DNA from: Streptomyces sp. NBC_01381
GTDB taxonomy: Bacteria; Actinomycetota; Actinomycetes; Streptomycetales; Streptomycetaceae
Direction of reading: 5' to 3'
Assembly (NCBI RefSeq): GCF_026340305.1
Contig: NZ_JAPEPI010000001.1
Location: 3,348,001 to 3,412,000, forward strand
Length of the DNA: 64,000 nucleotides
A program made the position numbers and the translations under genes. This document shows, one piece after another, positions 52,461-60,580 of this stretch. The stretch's first letter is position 1. The number at the start of each line of letters is the position of its first letter. The notes under the pieces are model-generated. The model did not search any database, was not told the DNA's origin, and saw only the letters and a list, made by a program, of their open reading frames with translations.

Positions 52461-52955
52461 GACCGCCGCCTCCTTCCTCGCCGGATGCCCGTTCGGGCCC
52501 TGTGGGGAAGTTCTACAGCGGGCGGCGGCGTGTGAACAGGCTCGGAGCCGGGGCGATGGTGCCCGTGTCTGCCCGTTTGGCGGAGCGGTGGCCTGCGGTC
52601 CGGGCGGTAGGGATGCCCGTTCGGTGGGGTGGGGGTGCCCGTTTGGTGCCCGGATGCAGGTTCAGGGCCTTCTCTTTCCCCAAACCCGCCCCTACCCGAA
52701 TCCCTTCCGGCTGCGCCGGCCGCGGGGTGACCGTCGATCACCGGCTCCGCCGAGTTCGTCCTCAAACGCCGGACGGGCTGAATTACCTGCGGCCAGTCTT
52801 GAGAACCACCGGCAGGGCGGGTGGGCCACTGCCGGGTATCGGGTGGGTGGGTGGGAAAGCTTTCGCCGCGGAGCGGCGGTACGGCGGCGCGGCCGACGAC
52901 GGCGCGTCGACAGGCTGGGGCCGCTGCGGGGCAATCGGGCGGGCGGGCGGGTTGG
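52461..52955. promoter_or_regulatory. 495-bp spacer with repeat array upstream of the DeoR gene
   Basis: No gene seen. TGCCCGTTYGG occurs at 52486, 52570, 52614 and 52636 (gaps 84, 44 and 22 bp), with shorter TGCCCG copies at 52560 and 52647. The first lies 26 bp before the DeoR start. The gaps are near whole helical turns, as expected for cooperative operator binding. The other end of the spacer holds the second 44-bp dispersed repeat. Confidence 0.5.
52737..52780 (-). repeat. 44-bp dispersed intergenic repeat, copy B
   Basis: Inverted copy of 47315-47358 with one mismatch, located about 175 bp after the uronate dehydrogenase gene. This sequence type is, to my knowledge, widespread in Streptomyces genomes. 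Confidence 0.8.
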
Positions 52956-53765
52956 TCAGTGCGGCCACACCGGAGGGTTCGTGCAGAAGTGGCCGCCCAG
53001 GTACGCGTGGTCCGGGTTCGCAGCGTCCAGTTCCCCGTGCTCGGCGACCAGCTTCTCCGCGTACTGCTCAGAGTCGTCCTGCGGCTCATACCCCAGCGCC
53101 CGCGCCGAGGAGAGGTCCCACCACAGCCGGGTGTTCGCGGAGGACCCGTACACCACCGCATGCCCCACAGCGGGAGCGCTCAGCGCCGCGTGGAAGAGCC
53201 GTGCGCCGTCCCCCGGCGACATCCACACTGACAGCATCCGCACGCTCGTCGGCTCCATGAAGCAGGAGCCGATGCGCACGGAGACCGTCTCGATCCCGTG
53301 TTTGTCCCAGTAGAGCTGGGCGAGATCCTCGCCGAAGGACTTGGACAGGCCGTAGAAGGTGTCGGGGCGGCGCGGTGTGTCGACCGGGATCAGCGGGTCG
53401 TCCCCGGTCGGCCGCGGCGTGAAGCCCACCGCGTGGTTCGAGGAAGCGAAGACGATGCGGCGCACGCCCTCCTCGCGGGCCGCCTCGTAGAGGTTGTACG
53501 TCCCCTCGATGTTGGCCTTCAGGATCTTGTCGAAGGTGGATTCGAGGGAGATGCCCGCCAGATGGACGATCGCGTCGACGCCCCGCACCGCCTCGCGCAG
53601 CGCCGCCCGGTCCGAGAGGTCCGCCGTGACCGCCGTTGGCTCGCCCTCGATCGGCCGCATGTCGAGCAGCCGCAGCTCATATCCGTAGGCGGGCAGCAGG
53701 CCCCGCATCAGGGTGCCGAGGCCGCCGGCTGCGCCGGTGAGCAGGACGGTGCGGGGAGCGGGCAT
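52956..53765 (-). CDS. udh: Uronate dehydrogenase
   Basis: 269 residues, extended SDR fold. NAD motif LLTGAAGGLGTLMRGLLP and the catalytic Y-x3-K in DTFYGLSKSFGEDLAQLYWD. The flanking IVFASSNHAVGFTPR, ETVSVRIGSCF and VVYGSSANTRLWWD closely follow known bacterial uronate dehydrogenases. It oxidises galacturonate or glucuronate to the aldarolactone. Divergent from the dehydratase that acts later in the same pathway. Start ATG with GGAGA upstream. Confidence 0.88.
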   Translation of the reverse strand: MPAPRTVLLTGAAGGLGTLMRGLLPAYGYELRLLDMRPIEGEPTAVTADLSDRAALREAVRGVDAIVHLAGISLESTFDKILKANIEGTYNLYEAAREEGVRRIVFASSNHAVGFTPRPTGDDPLIPVDTPRRPDTFYGLSKSFGEDLAQLYWDKHGIETVSVRIGSCFMEPTSVRMLSVWMSPGDGARLFHAALSAPAVGHAVVYGSSANTRLWWDLSSARALGYEPQDDSEQYAEKLVAEHGELDAANPDHAYLGGHFCTNPPVWPH

Positions 53766-54016
53766 GAGGGAGTCTCCTCGGATCAGCTGTCGCATTCGCC
53801 TTCATATTCGCGTGCGCGTACGACATTCACATGTGTGGACACGCTAGGGATCGGATCACCGCCGCGTCAAGTGTCGTACGGAGGCGGTGAATCCGCTCCT
53901 GAATTGCGGTTCTGTTGCACGCCTGCGCGCTTGACCAGGGGTTAGGGCGCGCCTTAGCGTGGACGCGTTCAGAAATATGGACGTGGATCAGAAACGTGCA
54001 CGCTAAGGGAGAGCCC
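53766..54016. promoter_or_regulatory. Divergent udh / kdgD control region
   Basis: 251 bp without a gene. It contains a CACATGTG dyad (53828-53835) near udh and an AT-richer TCAGAAATATGGACG / GGATCAGAAACGTGCACG pair near kdgD, with CAGAAA repeated. These are candidate sites for a shared regulator. Confidence 0.4.
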
Positions 54017-54973
54017 GTGACGTCAGCACCCCTCGCCGCTCGACTCCGCATCCCCAGCGGGCCACTGTTCTTCCCGGTCACCGCCTACGGCCCTGACGGC
54101 CCCGTGAACCTCGACGTCTTCCGCACGCATGTGCGCGCGGGGATCGAGGCGGGCGCGGCGGCCGTCTTCGCCTGCTGCGGCACCGGCGAGTTCCACGCCC
54201 TGACCCCCGAGGAGTACGAGGCGTGCGTCGCCGCCGCCGTCGAGGAGTCGGCGGGCCGGGTGCCGGTGGTCGCGGGAGCCGGGTACGGCACCGCCCTCGC
54301 CGTGCGGTACGCGAAGCTCGCCGAGGGCGCCGGCGCCGACGGGCTGCTCGCGATGCCGCCCTACCTGGTCGTCGCCGGACAGGACGGCCTGCTGCGGCAC
54401 TACGCCGAACTGGCCGCCGCCACCTCCCTCGACGTGATCGTCTACCAGCGCGACAATGCCGTGTTCACCCCCGAGACCGTCGTCGAACTCGCCCGTACCG
54501 AGGGCATCATCGGCTTCAAGGACGGCCTCGGCGACATGGACCTGATGCAGCGCATCGTCAGCGCCGTACGCAGTGAAGTGCCCGAGGACTTCCTGTACTT
54601 CAACGGTCTGCCCACCGCCGAGCTGACCGGACTCGCCTATCGCGGCATCGGCGTGACGCTCTACTCCTCGGCCGTCTTCTGCTTCGCGCCCGACATCGCG
54701 CTCGCCTTCCACAAGGCCTTCAACGCCGGGGACGCCGAGGGCGACGCCACCGTGAACCGGCTCGTCGACGGCTTCTACCGGCCCTTCGTGGAGCTGCGCG
54801 GCGAAGGCCGTGGCTATGCGGTCTCCCTCGTCAAGGCGGGCGTACGCCTGGCCGGACTCGACGTCGGCGGGGTGCGGACGCCGCTGCACGACCCCGCGGA
54901 TGAGCACATCAAGCGTCTCGCCGAACTGACCGAGCGAGGCAGGGCGTTGCTGCGGGCGGGGGCGGACGCGTGA
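54017..54973 (+). CDS. kdgD: 5-dehydro-4-deoxyglucarate dehydratase
   Basis: 318 residues, DapA-like TIM barrel, GTG start with AAGGGAGA upstream. Converts 5-keto-4-deoxyglucarate to 2-oxoglutarate semialdehyde with loss of water and CO2. PSGPLFFPVTAYGPDGPVNL, FACCGTGEFHALTPEEYEA, the tyrosine in DVIVYQRDNAVFTPE and the Schiff-base lysine in GIIGFKDGLGDMDLMQRI separate this group from true DapA. Paired with uronate dehydrogenase. The stop overlaps the next GTG. Confidence 0.9.
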   Translation: MTSAPLAARLRIPSGPLFFPVTAYGPDGPVNLDVFRTHVRAGIEAGAAAVFACCGTGEFHALTPEEYEACVAAAVEESAGRVPVVAGAGYGTALAVRYAKLAEGAGADGLLAMPPYLVVAGQDGLLRHYAELAAATSLDVIVYQRDNAVFTPETVVELARTEGIIGFKDGLGDMDLMQRIVSAVRSEVPEDFLYFNGLPTAELTGLAYRGIGVTLYSSAVFCFAPDIALAFHKAFNAGDAEGDATVNRLVDGFYRPFVELRGEGRGYAVSLVKAGVRLAGLDVGGVRTPLHDPADEHIKRLAELTERGRALLRAGADA

Positions 54974-56136
54974 GGACCTCCGCCTTCCTCTACCCCTGGG
55001 ACGTCGTCGGCGACCCCGAGGCGCCCGCCCGCATCGCCGCCATCGGCGTCCAGCAGGTCACCCTCGCCGCCGCCTACCACTCCACCCGCGCACTGACCCC
55101 GCGCCACCCCCGCCACCGCATCGTCACCGCCGAGCACGCGGCCGTGCTGTACGAGCCGGACACCCGCTGGCAGGGGCGCGAACTGCGTCCGTACGCGCCG
55201 GGAAACTGGGCCCGGGGCGACGCCTACGGAGAGGCCGCCGAGGCGCTGGCGTCCGCCGGGCTCGACGTGCACACCTGGGTCGTCCTCGCCCACAACTCCC
55301 GCATGGGCGCCGACCATCCGCACACCTCCGTCGTCAACGCCTACGGAGACCGCTACCCCTGGGCGCCCTGCATCGCACAGCCCGCCACGCGCGCGTACCT
55401 GATCGACCTCGCCGCGGAAGCCGCCGTACGCCCCGGCGCGCTCGGCACCGAACTGGAGTCCCTCGGCTGGTACGGCCTCGCGCATCTGCACGCCCACGAC
55501 AAGACCGCGGGGGTGCCGCTCGGCGAGGCAGGGCAGTACCTGATGTCGCTCTGCTTCTGCGCGGACTGCCGTCAGGGGTACGCCGGACAGGGCCTGGACC
55601 CCGACGAGTTGGCCCCCGCGGTCCGCCGCGCCCTGGAGCCCGTATGGCGCGGCGAGGAACCCGCCGGCGGCTGGGCGGCCGTGGAGAAGCTCATCGGCGC
55701 CGACAAGGCGGCCGCCACGCGCGCGTGGCGCGACGAGACCGCGCGCACCCTCCAGGAGGCGGCGATCGCGGCGGTGCGCGCGGCCGCGCCGGACGGTTTC
55801 CAAGTGCTGCTGCACGCCGACCCGGTGACATACCACTGCGGCGCGAACGCCGGAGTCGACCCCGAGCACATCCTCTCCGTGGCGGACGGCGTGGTCGTGC
55901 CCTGCACGGGCGGCGCGGACGCCCTGACGGCCTTCACACCGCACCGCACCGACCGCACCACGCTCGCCGCGAACCTCACCGTCGTCTCCGGCATGGGCGG
56001 CAGCCCCGCCACCCTCGCCGCCGACGCCGAGCACGCGGCCGAGCTGGGCGCCGACGAACTGCGGCTCTACCACGCCGGGTTGGCGTCGGACGCGGATCTC
56101 GCGCGGGTTCGCAACGCCCTTTCGAGCCTCAAATAG
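54970..56136 (+). CDS. Unknown TIM-barrel-like protein in the uronate cluster
   Basis: 388 residues, GTG start overlapping the kdgD stop, so almost certainly cotranscribed. Segments such as LDVHTWVVLAHNSRMGADHP, LGTELESLGWYGLAHLHAHD and FQVLLHADPVTYH suggest a glycoside-hydrolase-like (beta/alpha)8 barrel. A CFCADCRQGY segment could hold a metal. No signal peptide. It may release or process uronate-containing substrates in the cytosol (inference from position). No named family recognised. Confidence 0.75.
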   Translation: MRTSAFLYPWDVVGDPEAPARIAAIGVQQVTLAAAYHSTRALTPRHPRHRIVTAEHAAVLYEPDTRWQGRELRPYAPGNWARGDAYGEAAEALASAGLDVHTWVVLAHNSRMGADHPHTSVVNAYGDRYPWAPCIAQPATRAYLIDLAAEAAVRPGALGTELESLGWYGLAHLHAHDKTAGVPLGEAGQYLMSLCFCADCRQGYAGQGLDPDELAPAVRRALEPVWRGEEPAGGWAAVEKLIGADKAAATRAWRDETARTLQEAAIAAVRAAAPDGFQVLLHADPVTYHCGANAGVDPEHILSVADGVVVPCTGGADALTAFTPHRTDRTTLAANLTVVSGMGGSPATLAADAEHAAELGADELRLYHAGLASDADLARVRNALSSLK

Positions 56137-56214
56137 CCCCTGTCGCCCGTGAAGTGAAGACGGTTACCATCCGCGCAACCATTCGCTCCAGTACGAGAAA
56201 TACGAGGAGACAAG

Positions 56215-57558
56215 GTGCGCAACAAGGGGATATCGGCGCTGTTCTGTGCCGGGTTCATGGCAGGCGCGGCGGTGCTCGGCGGGGCCGTGCCCGCCGCCGC
56301 GCAGACGGGCGGGAGACAGGCCGCCGCACCCGACATCCGGGAGCGGTTGGAGAAGATCCCGGGCATGAAGGTCGTCTCCGTGGCGGACCGCGAGGGCTAC
56401 CCCCTCTACACGCTCACCTACGCCCAGCCCGTCGACCACGACAACCCCGACGCCGGCACGTTCACCCAGCGCGCCACCCTCTGGCACAAGTCCACGGACA
56501 AGCCGACCGTCCTCTACACCGGCGGCTACACCCTCGCCTCCAACACCACCGCCCTCACCAAGCTGATCGACGCCAACCAAGTCAGCGTCGAGCACCGCTA
56601 CTTCGAGCAGTCCCGGCCGTCGGGCGCGGCCGGCTCCGACTGGTCCAAGCTCACCGTGCAGCAGGAGGCGGCCGACGAGCACCGCCTCACGCAGGCGCTG
56701 CGCGGCATCGAGAAGGGCAAGTGGCTGGGCACGGGCGCCAGCAAGGGCGGTATGACGGCGACGTACCACGAGCGCTTCTACCCCGACGACCTGGACGCCG
56801 TCGTCGCGTTCGTGGCGCCGAACGACGCCAACAACAAGGACGACAGCGGCTACGAGCACTTCTTCAAGACGGTGGGGACGGCCGAGTGCCGTACCGCGCT
56901 CGACGCGGTGCAGCGCGAGATGCTCGTACGCCGTGACGCCCTGATCCCCAAGTTCGAGGCGGACGCCAAGGCCAACGGCGACACCTTCGAGGAGACCCTC
57001 GGCACCACGGACCGCGCCTACGAGTTCGCCGTGCTCGACCAGGTGTGGAACTTCTGGCAGAGCGGCACCATCGACAACTGCCCGACCGTGCCCGACGCCA
57101 AGAAGGCCACCGACGACGAGCTGTACGACTGGTCCAAGAAGCACGGCTTCAGCGTCTACCAGGACGAGACCCTCGGCACGAACGGCACGGGCCCCTACTA
57201 CCGGCAGGCCGCCACCCAACTCGGCTGGGCCGACCTGAAGTTCAAGCACCTCAAGGGCGTCCGCCACTACCCGGACATCTACCAGCCCAACTCGGTCCTG
57301 CCCGAGGGCATGCGCGGCTCGTACAACAACAGGACCATCGCCGACGTCGACCGCTGGGTGAAGACCCGCGGCAAGCGGATGATGTTCATCTACGGCGAGA
57401 ACGACCCGTGGAGCGCGGAGAAGTTTACGCCGAGCCACCGCGACTCCTACCGCTACGAGGTGCCCGGCTCCAACCACGGCGCCTCGATCGCCAAGCTGCC
57501 CGCCGCCGAGCAGGCCGAGGTCACCGCCACCATCAAGCGCTGGGCCGCTGTGAAGTAG
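56215..57558 (+). CDS. Secreted S37-family (PS-10) tripeptidyl aminopeptidase
   Basis: 447 residues, GTG start with GGAGA upstream. Signal peptide about 1-30 (ALFCAGFMAGAAVLGGAVPA, cut after AAAQ-like). The alpha/beta-hydrolase nucleophile is in GTGASKGGMTATYHERFYP, with Asp in YGENDPWSAEKF and His in PGSNHGASIAKLP near the C-terminus. Family members remove tripeptides from extracellular proteins in Streptomyces. The 3' end overlaps the convergent MFS gene by 26 bp. Confidence 0.92.
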   Translation: MRNKGISALFCAGFMAGAAVLGGAVPAAAQTGGRQAAAPDIRERLEKIPGMKVVSVADREGYPLYTLTYAQPVDHDNPDAGTFTQRATLWHKSTDKPTVLYTGGYTLASNTTALTKLIDANQVSVEHRYFEQSRPSGAAGSDWSKLTVQQEAADEHRLTQALRGIEKGKWLGTGASKGGMTATYHERFYPDDLDAVVAFVAPNDANNKDDSGYEHFFKTVGTAECRTALDAVQREMLVRRDALIPKFEADAKANGDTFEETLGTTDRAYEFAVLDQVWNFWQSGTIDNCPTVPDAKKATDDELYDWSKKHGFSVYQDETLGTNGTGPYYRQAATQLGWADLKFKHLKGVRHYPDIYQPNSVLPEGMRGSYNNRTIADVDRWVKTRGKRMMFIYGENDPWSAEKFTPSHRDSYRYEVPGSNHGASIAKLPAAEQAEVTATIKRWAAVK

Positions 57559-58744
57559 CCGCTTCCGAAGGGGACTTGAGCAGGGGCGCGGCGATCAGCA
57601 GCCGCGCTCCCGCCAGGACCGGGAGCAGCAGGCCGTAGTCGACCGTCTCGACCAGAGCCGCGCCCAGCGCGATGCCCAGCGCGGTCGGCGTGAACATCAT
57701 TGTGTTGGCGGTCGCCGCCGCGCGTCCCAGGAGGGCCACCGGCGTCTCGCGCTGGACCGCCGTCATGCCCGCGATCAGTACGCAGGGCAGGCCGATGCCG
57801 TTGGCGAGGCTGCCCGCGAGGGCGGCGGCGTTGTACGGCAGTGCGTGCAGGGCCGCGGCCAGGGCGGTGAGGACGATGCCGGTACCGGCGAACCGCCGAA
57901 TGCCGACGCGTCGCATCAGCGGCCCCGACGCGATGCCGAGCGCGACGGATCCGGCGCCCTGCACGACGTACAGGACACCTGCGTACGCGGGGGAGCGGCC
58001 GAGGCCCGCCACGACCGCGTAGAGCATCGCGCCGCTGATCCCCGAGGTGAGCATGGTCAGTCCGGCGGCCACCACGAGAGCCCGCAGCCGGGCGTTCCCC
58101 CACAGGTGCCGGGTGCCCTCGGCGGTCCGCGCCCGCCAGTCGCTGCGAACGGGCGTCGGAGCGCTCTCGTGCACCCGCAGCAGTGCGAACATCCCTGCCG
58201 CGAGGACGAAGGTGGCGGCGTCGAGGAGTGCCACGCCGGCGCCGCCGTACACGGCGTAGACACCGGCGCCCGCGAGCGGCGCGACGAGCTTCATGCCCTC
58301 GTTCGCGGCCATCCGCAGGCCGTTGAAGTCGCCGGTCAGGTCCTTGCCGACGGCCTGGGGCAGCAGGGCCGCCTCCGCCGCGTCGGTGACGGCGCCGCAC
58401 GCCCCGTACAGGAGGAGCGCCGCGAAGAGGATCCACAGGGTGCCGGCCGTATCGACGAGCAGGAGGGCGGTGAGCAGGGCGGCCAGGGCCAGGTTCGTGC
58501 GGACAAGGAGTGGCCCCCGGCGGGTGCGGTCGGCGAGGGTGCCGAGGAGCGGGCCGATCAGGGTGGGCGCCCACAGGGCGAACGCGCAGAGCGCGGCGAG
58601 GCCGTCGGACCCGGTCAGCTCCTTCACCCAGATCCCGGAGACCAGCCACATCGCGGAGCTCCCGAACCCGGAGACCAGCACGGCGCCGAGACAGAGCCGT
58701 GCGTCGCGGTTGGCCAGGACCCGCCCTGTTGTCGTCGACGTCAT
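57533..58744 (-). CDS. MFS transporter
   Basis: 403 residues, 12 predicted helices. The loop-2/3 motif GTLADRTRRGPLLVRTNLAL fits enterobactin/macrolide-type (EntS/MefA-like) exporters. The N-terminal RVLANRDARLCLGAVLVSGF is typical. Start ATG at 58744. No regulator is adjacent. Substrate unknown. Confidence 0.88.
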   Translation of the reverse strand: MTSTTTGRVLANRDARLCLGAVLVSGFGSSAMWLVSGIWVKELTGSDGLAALCAFALWAPTLIGPLLGTLADRTRRGPLLVRTNLALAALLTALLLVDTAGTLWILFAALLLYGACGAVTDAAEAALLPQAVGKDLTGDFNGLRMAANEGMKLVAPLAGAGVYAVYGGAGVALLDAATFVLAAGMFALLRVHESAPTPVRSDWRARTAEGTRHLWGNARLRALVVAAGLTMLTSGISGAMLYAVVAGLGRSPAYAGVLYVVQGAGSVALGIASGPLMRRVGIRRFAGTGIVLTALAAALHALPYNAAALAGSLANGIGLPCVLIAGMTAVQRETPVALLGRAAATANTMMFTPTALGIALGAALVETVDYGLLLPVLAGARLLIAAPLLKSPSEAATSQRPSA

Positions 58745-58877
58745 GGCTGGTGAGCGTGGCGCTAAGGCCCCCGGTCCCGCATAGGGCGAAGTCGCTAGAT
58801 CCGGGCGGCGCGTCGCGATGAGTTCCGGGGGCGGCCGGGGTCTACCAAGGAAGGACGGAAACGACTTGGAGGCACCC

Positions 58878-59468
58878 ATGACGGAGATGATCGACTTCGC
58901 GCCGCAGGCCCGGCTCGTGGCGGGGGTCGCGGAGCGCGTCACCGATGAGCAGCTCTCGGGGCCCACGCCCTGTCCGGAGTACGAGGTGCGCCATCTGCTG
59001 GGGCACCTGGTCGGTCTCACCGGCGCGTTCCGTGACGCCGGGCGCAAGGACATGAGCCCGGTGCTCGACCAGGACCCGGGGGACCACGTGCCGGAGCTCG
59101 GTCCCGGGTGGCGTGCCGAACTGCCCAAGCTGCTCGACGAGTTGGTGGAGGCATGGCGGGATCCGGCCGCGTGGGAGGGCATGACCCGCGCGGGCGGCAT
59201 CGACCTGCCCGGAGCCGTCGCGGGCATCGTCGCCCTGGATGAACTCGTCGTGCACGGCTGGGACCTGGCGCGCGCGACGGGCCAGGCGTACGCCCCTGAC
59301 GAGGCGAGCCTCGGGGCGGCCCAGGCGGTGTTGACGCCCCAGGAGGGCGACGAGTCCTCCAGGGGCGGCCTGTTCGGGAATGTCGTCGCGGTGCCGGACG
59401 ATGCCCCGCTCCTCGACCGAGTGATCGGCCTCAGCGGCCGCGATCCGGGCTGGACGCCGGGCATGTAG
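58878..59468 (+). CDS. DinB-like TIGR03086-family metal-binding protein
   Basis: 196 residues, ATG with GGAGG 8 nt upstream. Helical bundle of the mycothiol-dependent maleylpyruvate-isomerase/TIGR03086 group: GPTPCPEYEVRHLLGHLVGL with the metal His, and LDELVVHGWDLARATGQA with the second His, followed by the C-terminal GLFGNVVAVPDDAPLLDRVI. Members are proposed to use mycothiol as cofactor in actinobacteria. Substrate unknown. Confidence 0.88.
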   Translation: MTEMIDFAPQARLVAGVAERVTDEQLSGPTPCPEYEVRHLLGHLVGLTGAFRDAGRKDMSPVLDQDPGDHVPELGPGWRAELPKLLDELVEAWRDPAAWEGMTRAGGIDLPGAVAGIVALDELVVHGWDLARATGQAYAPDEASLGAAQAVLTPQEGDESSRGGLFGNVVAVPDDAPLLDRVIGLSGRDPGWTPGM

Positions 59469-59637
59469 CGGCAGGCGGTTGCTCACGGATCAGGTATCGA
59501 TCGAGTAAAGGGTCTCCCCGGGGTCTCGCGGGGGCCCGCGTGATGCGCGTAGACAAGGCGCGTAGACAGGCTTTGACCTGCTCACCTTGTTGCCCCTACG
59601 TACACATACGCAGACACTGATCCGGAGAGACCGCTCT

Positions 59638-60441
59638 ATGCGCAAGTCCCTACGGGTGGCGGGTATCGCCACCGCATGTGCCGTCGCCGGCGCCGCGCTG
59701 TACGGCACCGGCGCCGCCACCGCCGACAACGCCTCGGCGCGGCACACCGCCGAGCCGCAGAACATCGGCCTGCTCGTCGGCGAGATCGACGACTACTACG
59801 GCGCGTACCAGGACGCCGACGGCGTCTGGCGCTCATCGCCCGACAGCCCCTACGCCAAGGACCTGGCGCGCATCCAGGCGAAGGCGAAGAAGGACATCAG
59901 GAAGGCCGCGGCACACGGCGCGAAGGGTGCGGGCCACGGCAAGAAGCCCGCGATCGTCCTCGACGTGGACGACACATCGCTGCTCAGCTTCGACTACGAG
60001 AAGACCACCAACTTCACCTACAACAGCGCCACTTGGGACGCCTACGTCAAGGCGGCCAAGCGCCCGGCGGTCTTCGGCATGCCCGAACTCGTCACGTACG
60101 CCAAGGGCAAGGGCGTCGAGGTCTTCTTCCTGACCGGCCTGAGCGAGGCGCAGCGCGAGGGCGCCGTCACCAACCTCGCCAAGGCCGGGTACGAGACGCA
60201 GCTGGACAAGCAGCACGTGTTCACCAAGGACAAGATCAACCCGCCCGCCTATCTGAGCGACTGCGCCACGCCCGCCAAGTGGGAGTGCAGCACCGTGCAG
60301 TTCAAGGAAGGCACTCGCAAGCACATCGAGTCGAAGGGCTACAACATCGTCGGCAGCTTCGGCGACCAGCTCTCCGACCTCGCGGGCGGGTACGCGGACA
60401 AGACGTACAAGCTGCCGAACCCGACGTATTTCGTCGAGTAG
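59638..60441 (+). CDS. Secreted HAD-family acid phosphatase (class IIIB type)
   Basis: 267 residues, ATG with GGAGAG upstream. Signal peptide about 1-35 (VAGIATACAVAGAALYGTG). HAD motif I in AIVLDVDDTSLLSFDYE (nucleophile first Asp), motif II threonine in VFFLTGLSEAQREG and acidic motif III/IV in VGSFGDQLSDLAGGYAD. Removes phosphate from organic esters outside the cell. A 13-bp direct repeat (GCGCGTAGACA at 59545 and 59558) lies about 70 bp before the start. Confidence 0.92.
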   Translation: MRKSLRVAGIATACAVAGAALYGTGAATADNASARHTAEPQNIGLLVGEIDDYYGAYQDADGVWRSSPDSPYAKDLARIQAKAKKDIRKAAAHGAKGAGHGKKPAIVLDVDDTSLLSFDYEKTTNFTYNSATWDAYVKAAKRPAVFGMPELVTYAKGKGVEVFFLTGLSEAQREGAVTNLAKAGYETQLDKQHVFTKDKINPPAYLSDCATPAKWECSTVQFKEGTRKHIESKGYNIVGSFGDQLSDLAGGYADKTYKLPNPTYFVE

Positions 60442-60449
60442 GCACCGGA

Positions 60450-60472
60450 GATGCCGGGGGAGGCTCGGCATC
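60450..60472 (+). terminator. Weak terminator after the acid phosphatase gene
   Basis: A 7-bp perfect stem GATGCCG / CGGCATC with a 9-nt loop, 8 bp after the stop codon. Confidence 0.45.
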
Positions 60473-60532
60473 GCGAGCTAGCTTGCATTCCTGACTAGGT
60501 CGCTTTACGGTCTAGGTAGCTCACATGCTCAT

Positions 60533-60562
60533 GGGGCCGTGCGGCACGCGCCGCGCGGCCCC
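60533..60562 (+). other. Strong hairpin in the leader of the CPBP gene
   Basis: A 13-bp stem (60533-60545 with 60550-60562, one G-T pair) and a 4-nt loop end about 8 nt before the ribosome site of the next gene. Upstream are three similar words CTAGCT, CTAGGT, CTAGGT (60478-60517) that may be PadR sites. The hairpin may attenuate transcription or block translation. Confidence 0.45.
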
Positions 60563-60580
60563 TTCGGGAAGGGGGATCCC

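Noticed and set aside
59545..59568. Direct repeat upstream of the acid phosphatase as a PHO box
   Set aside because: GCGCGTAGACA does not resemble PhoP units; I kept it only as a repeat note in the gene entry.
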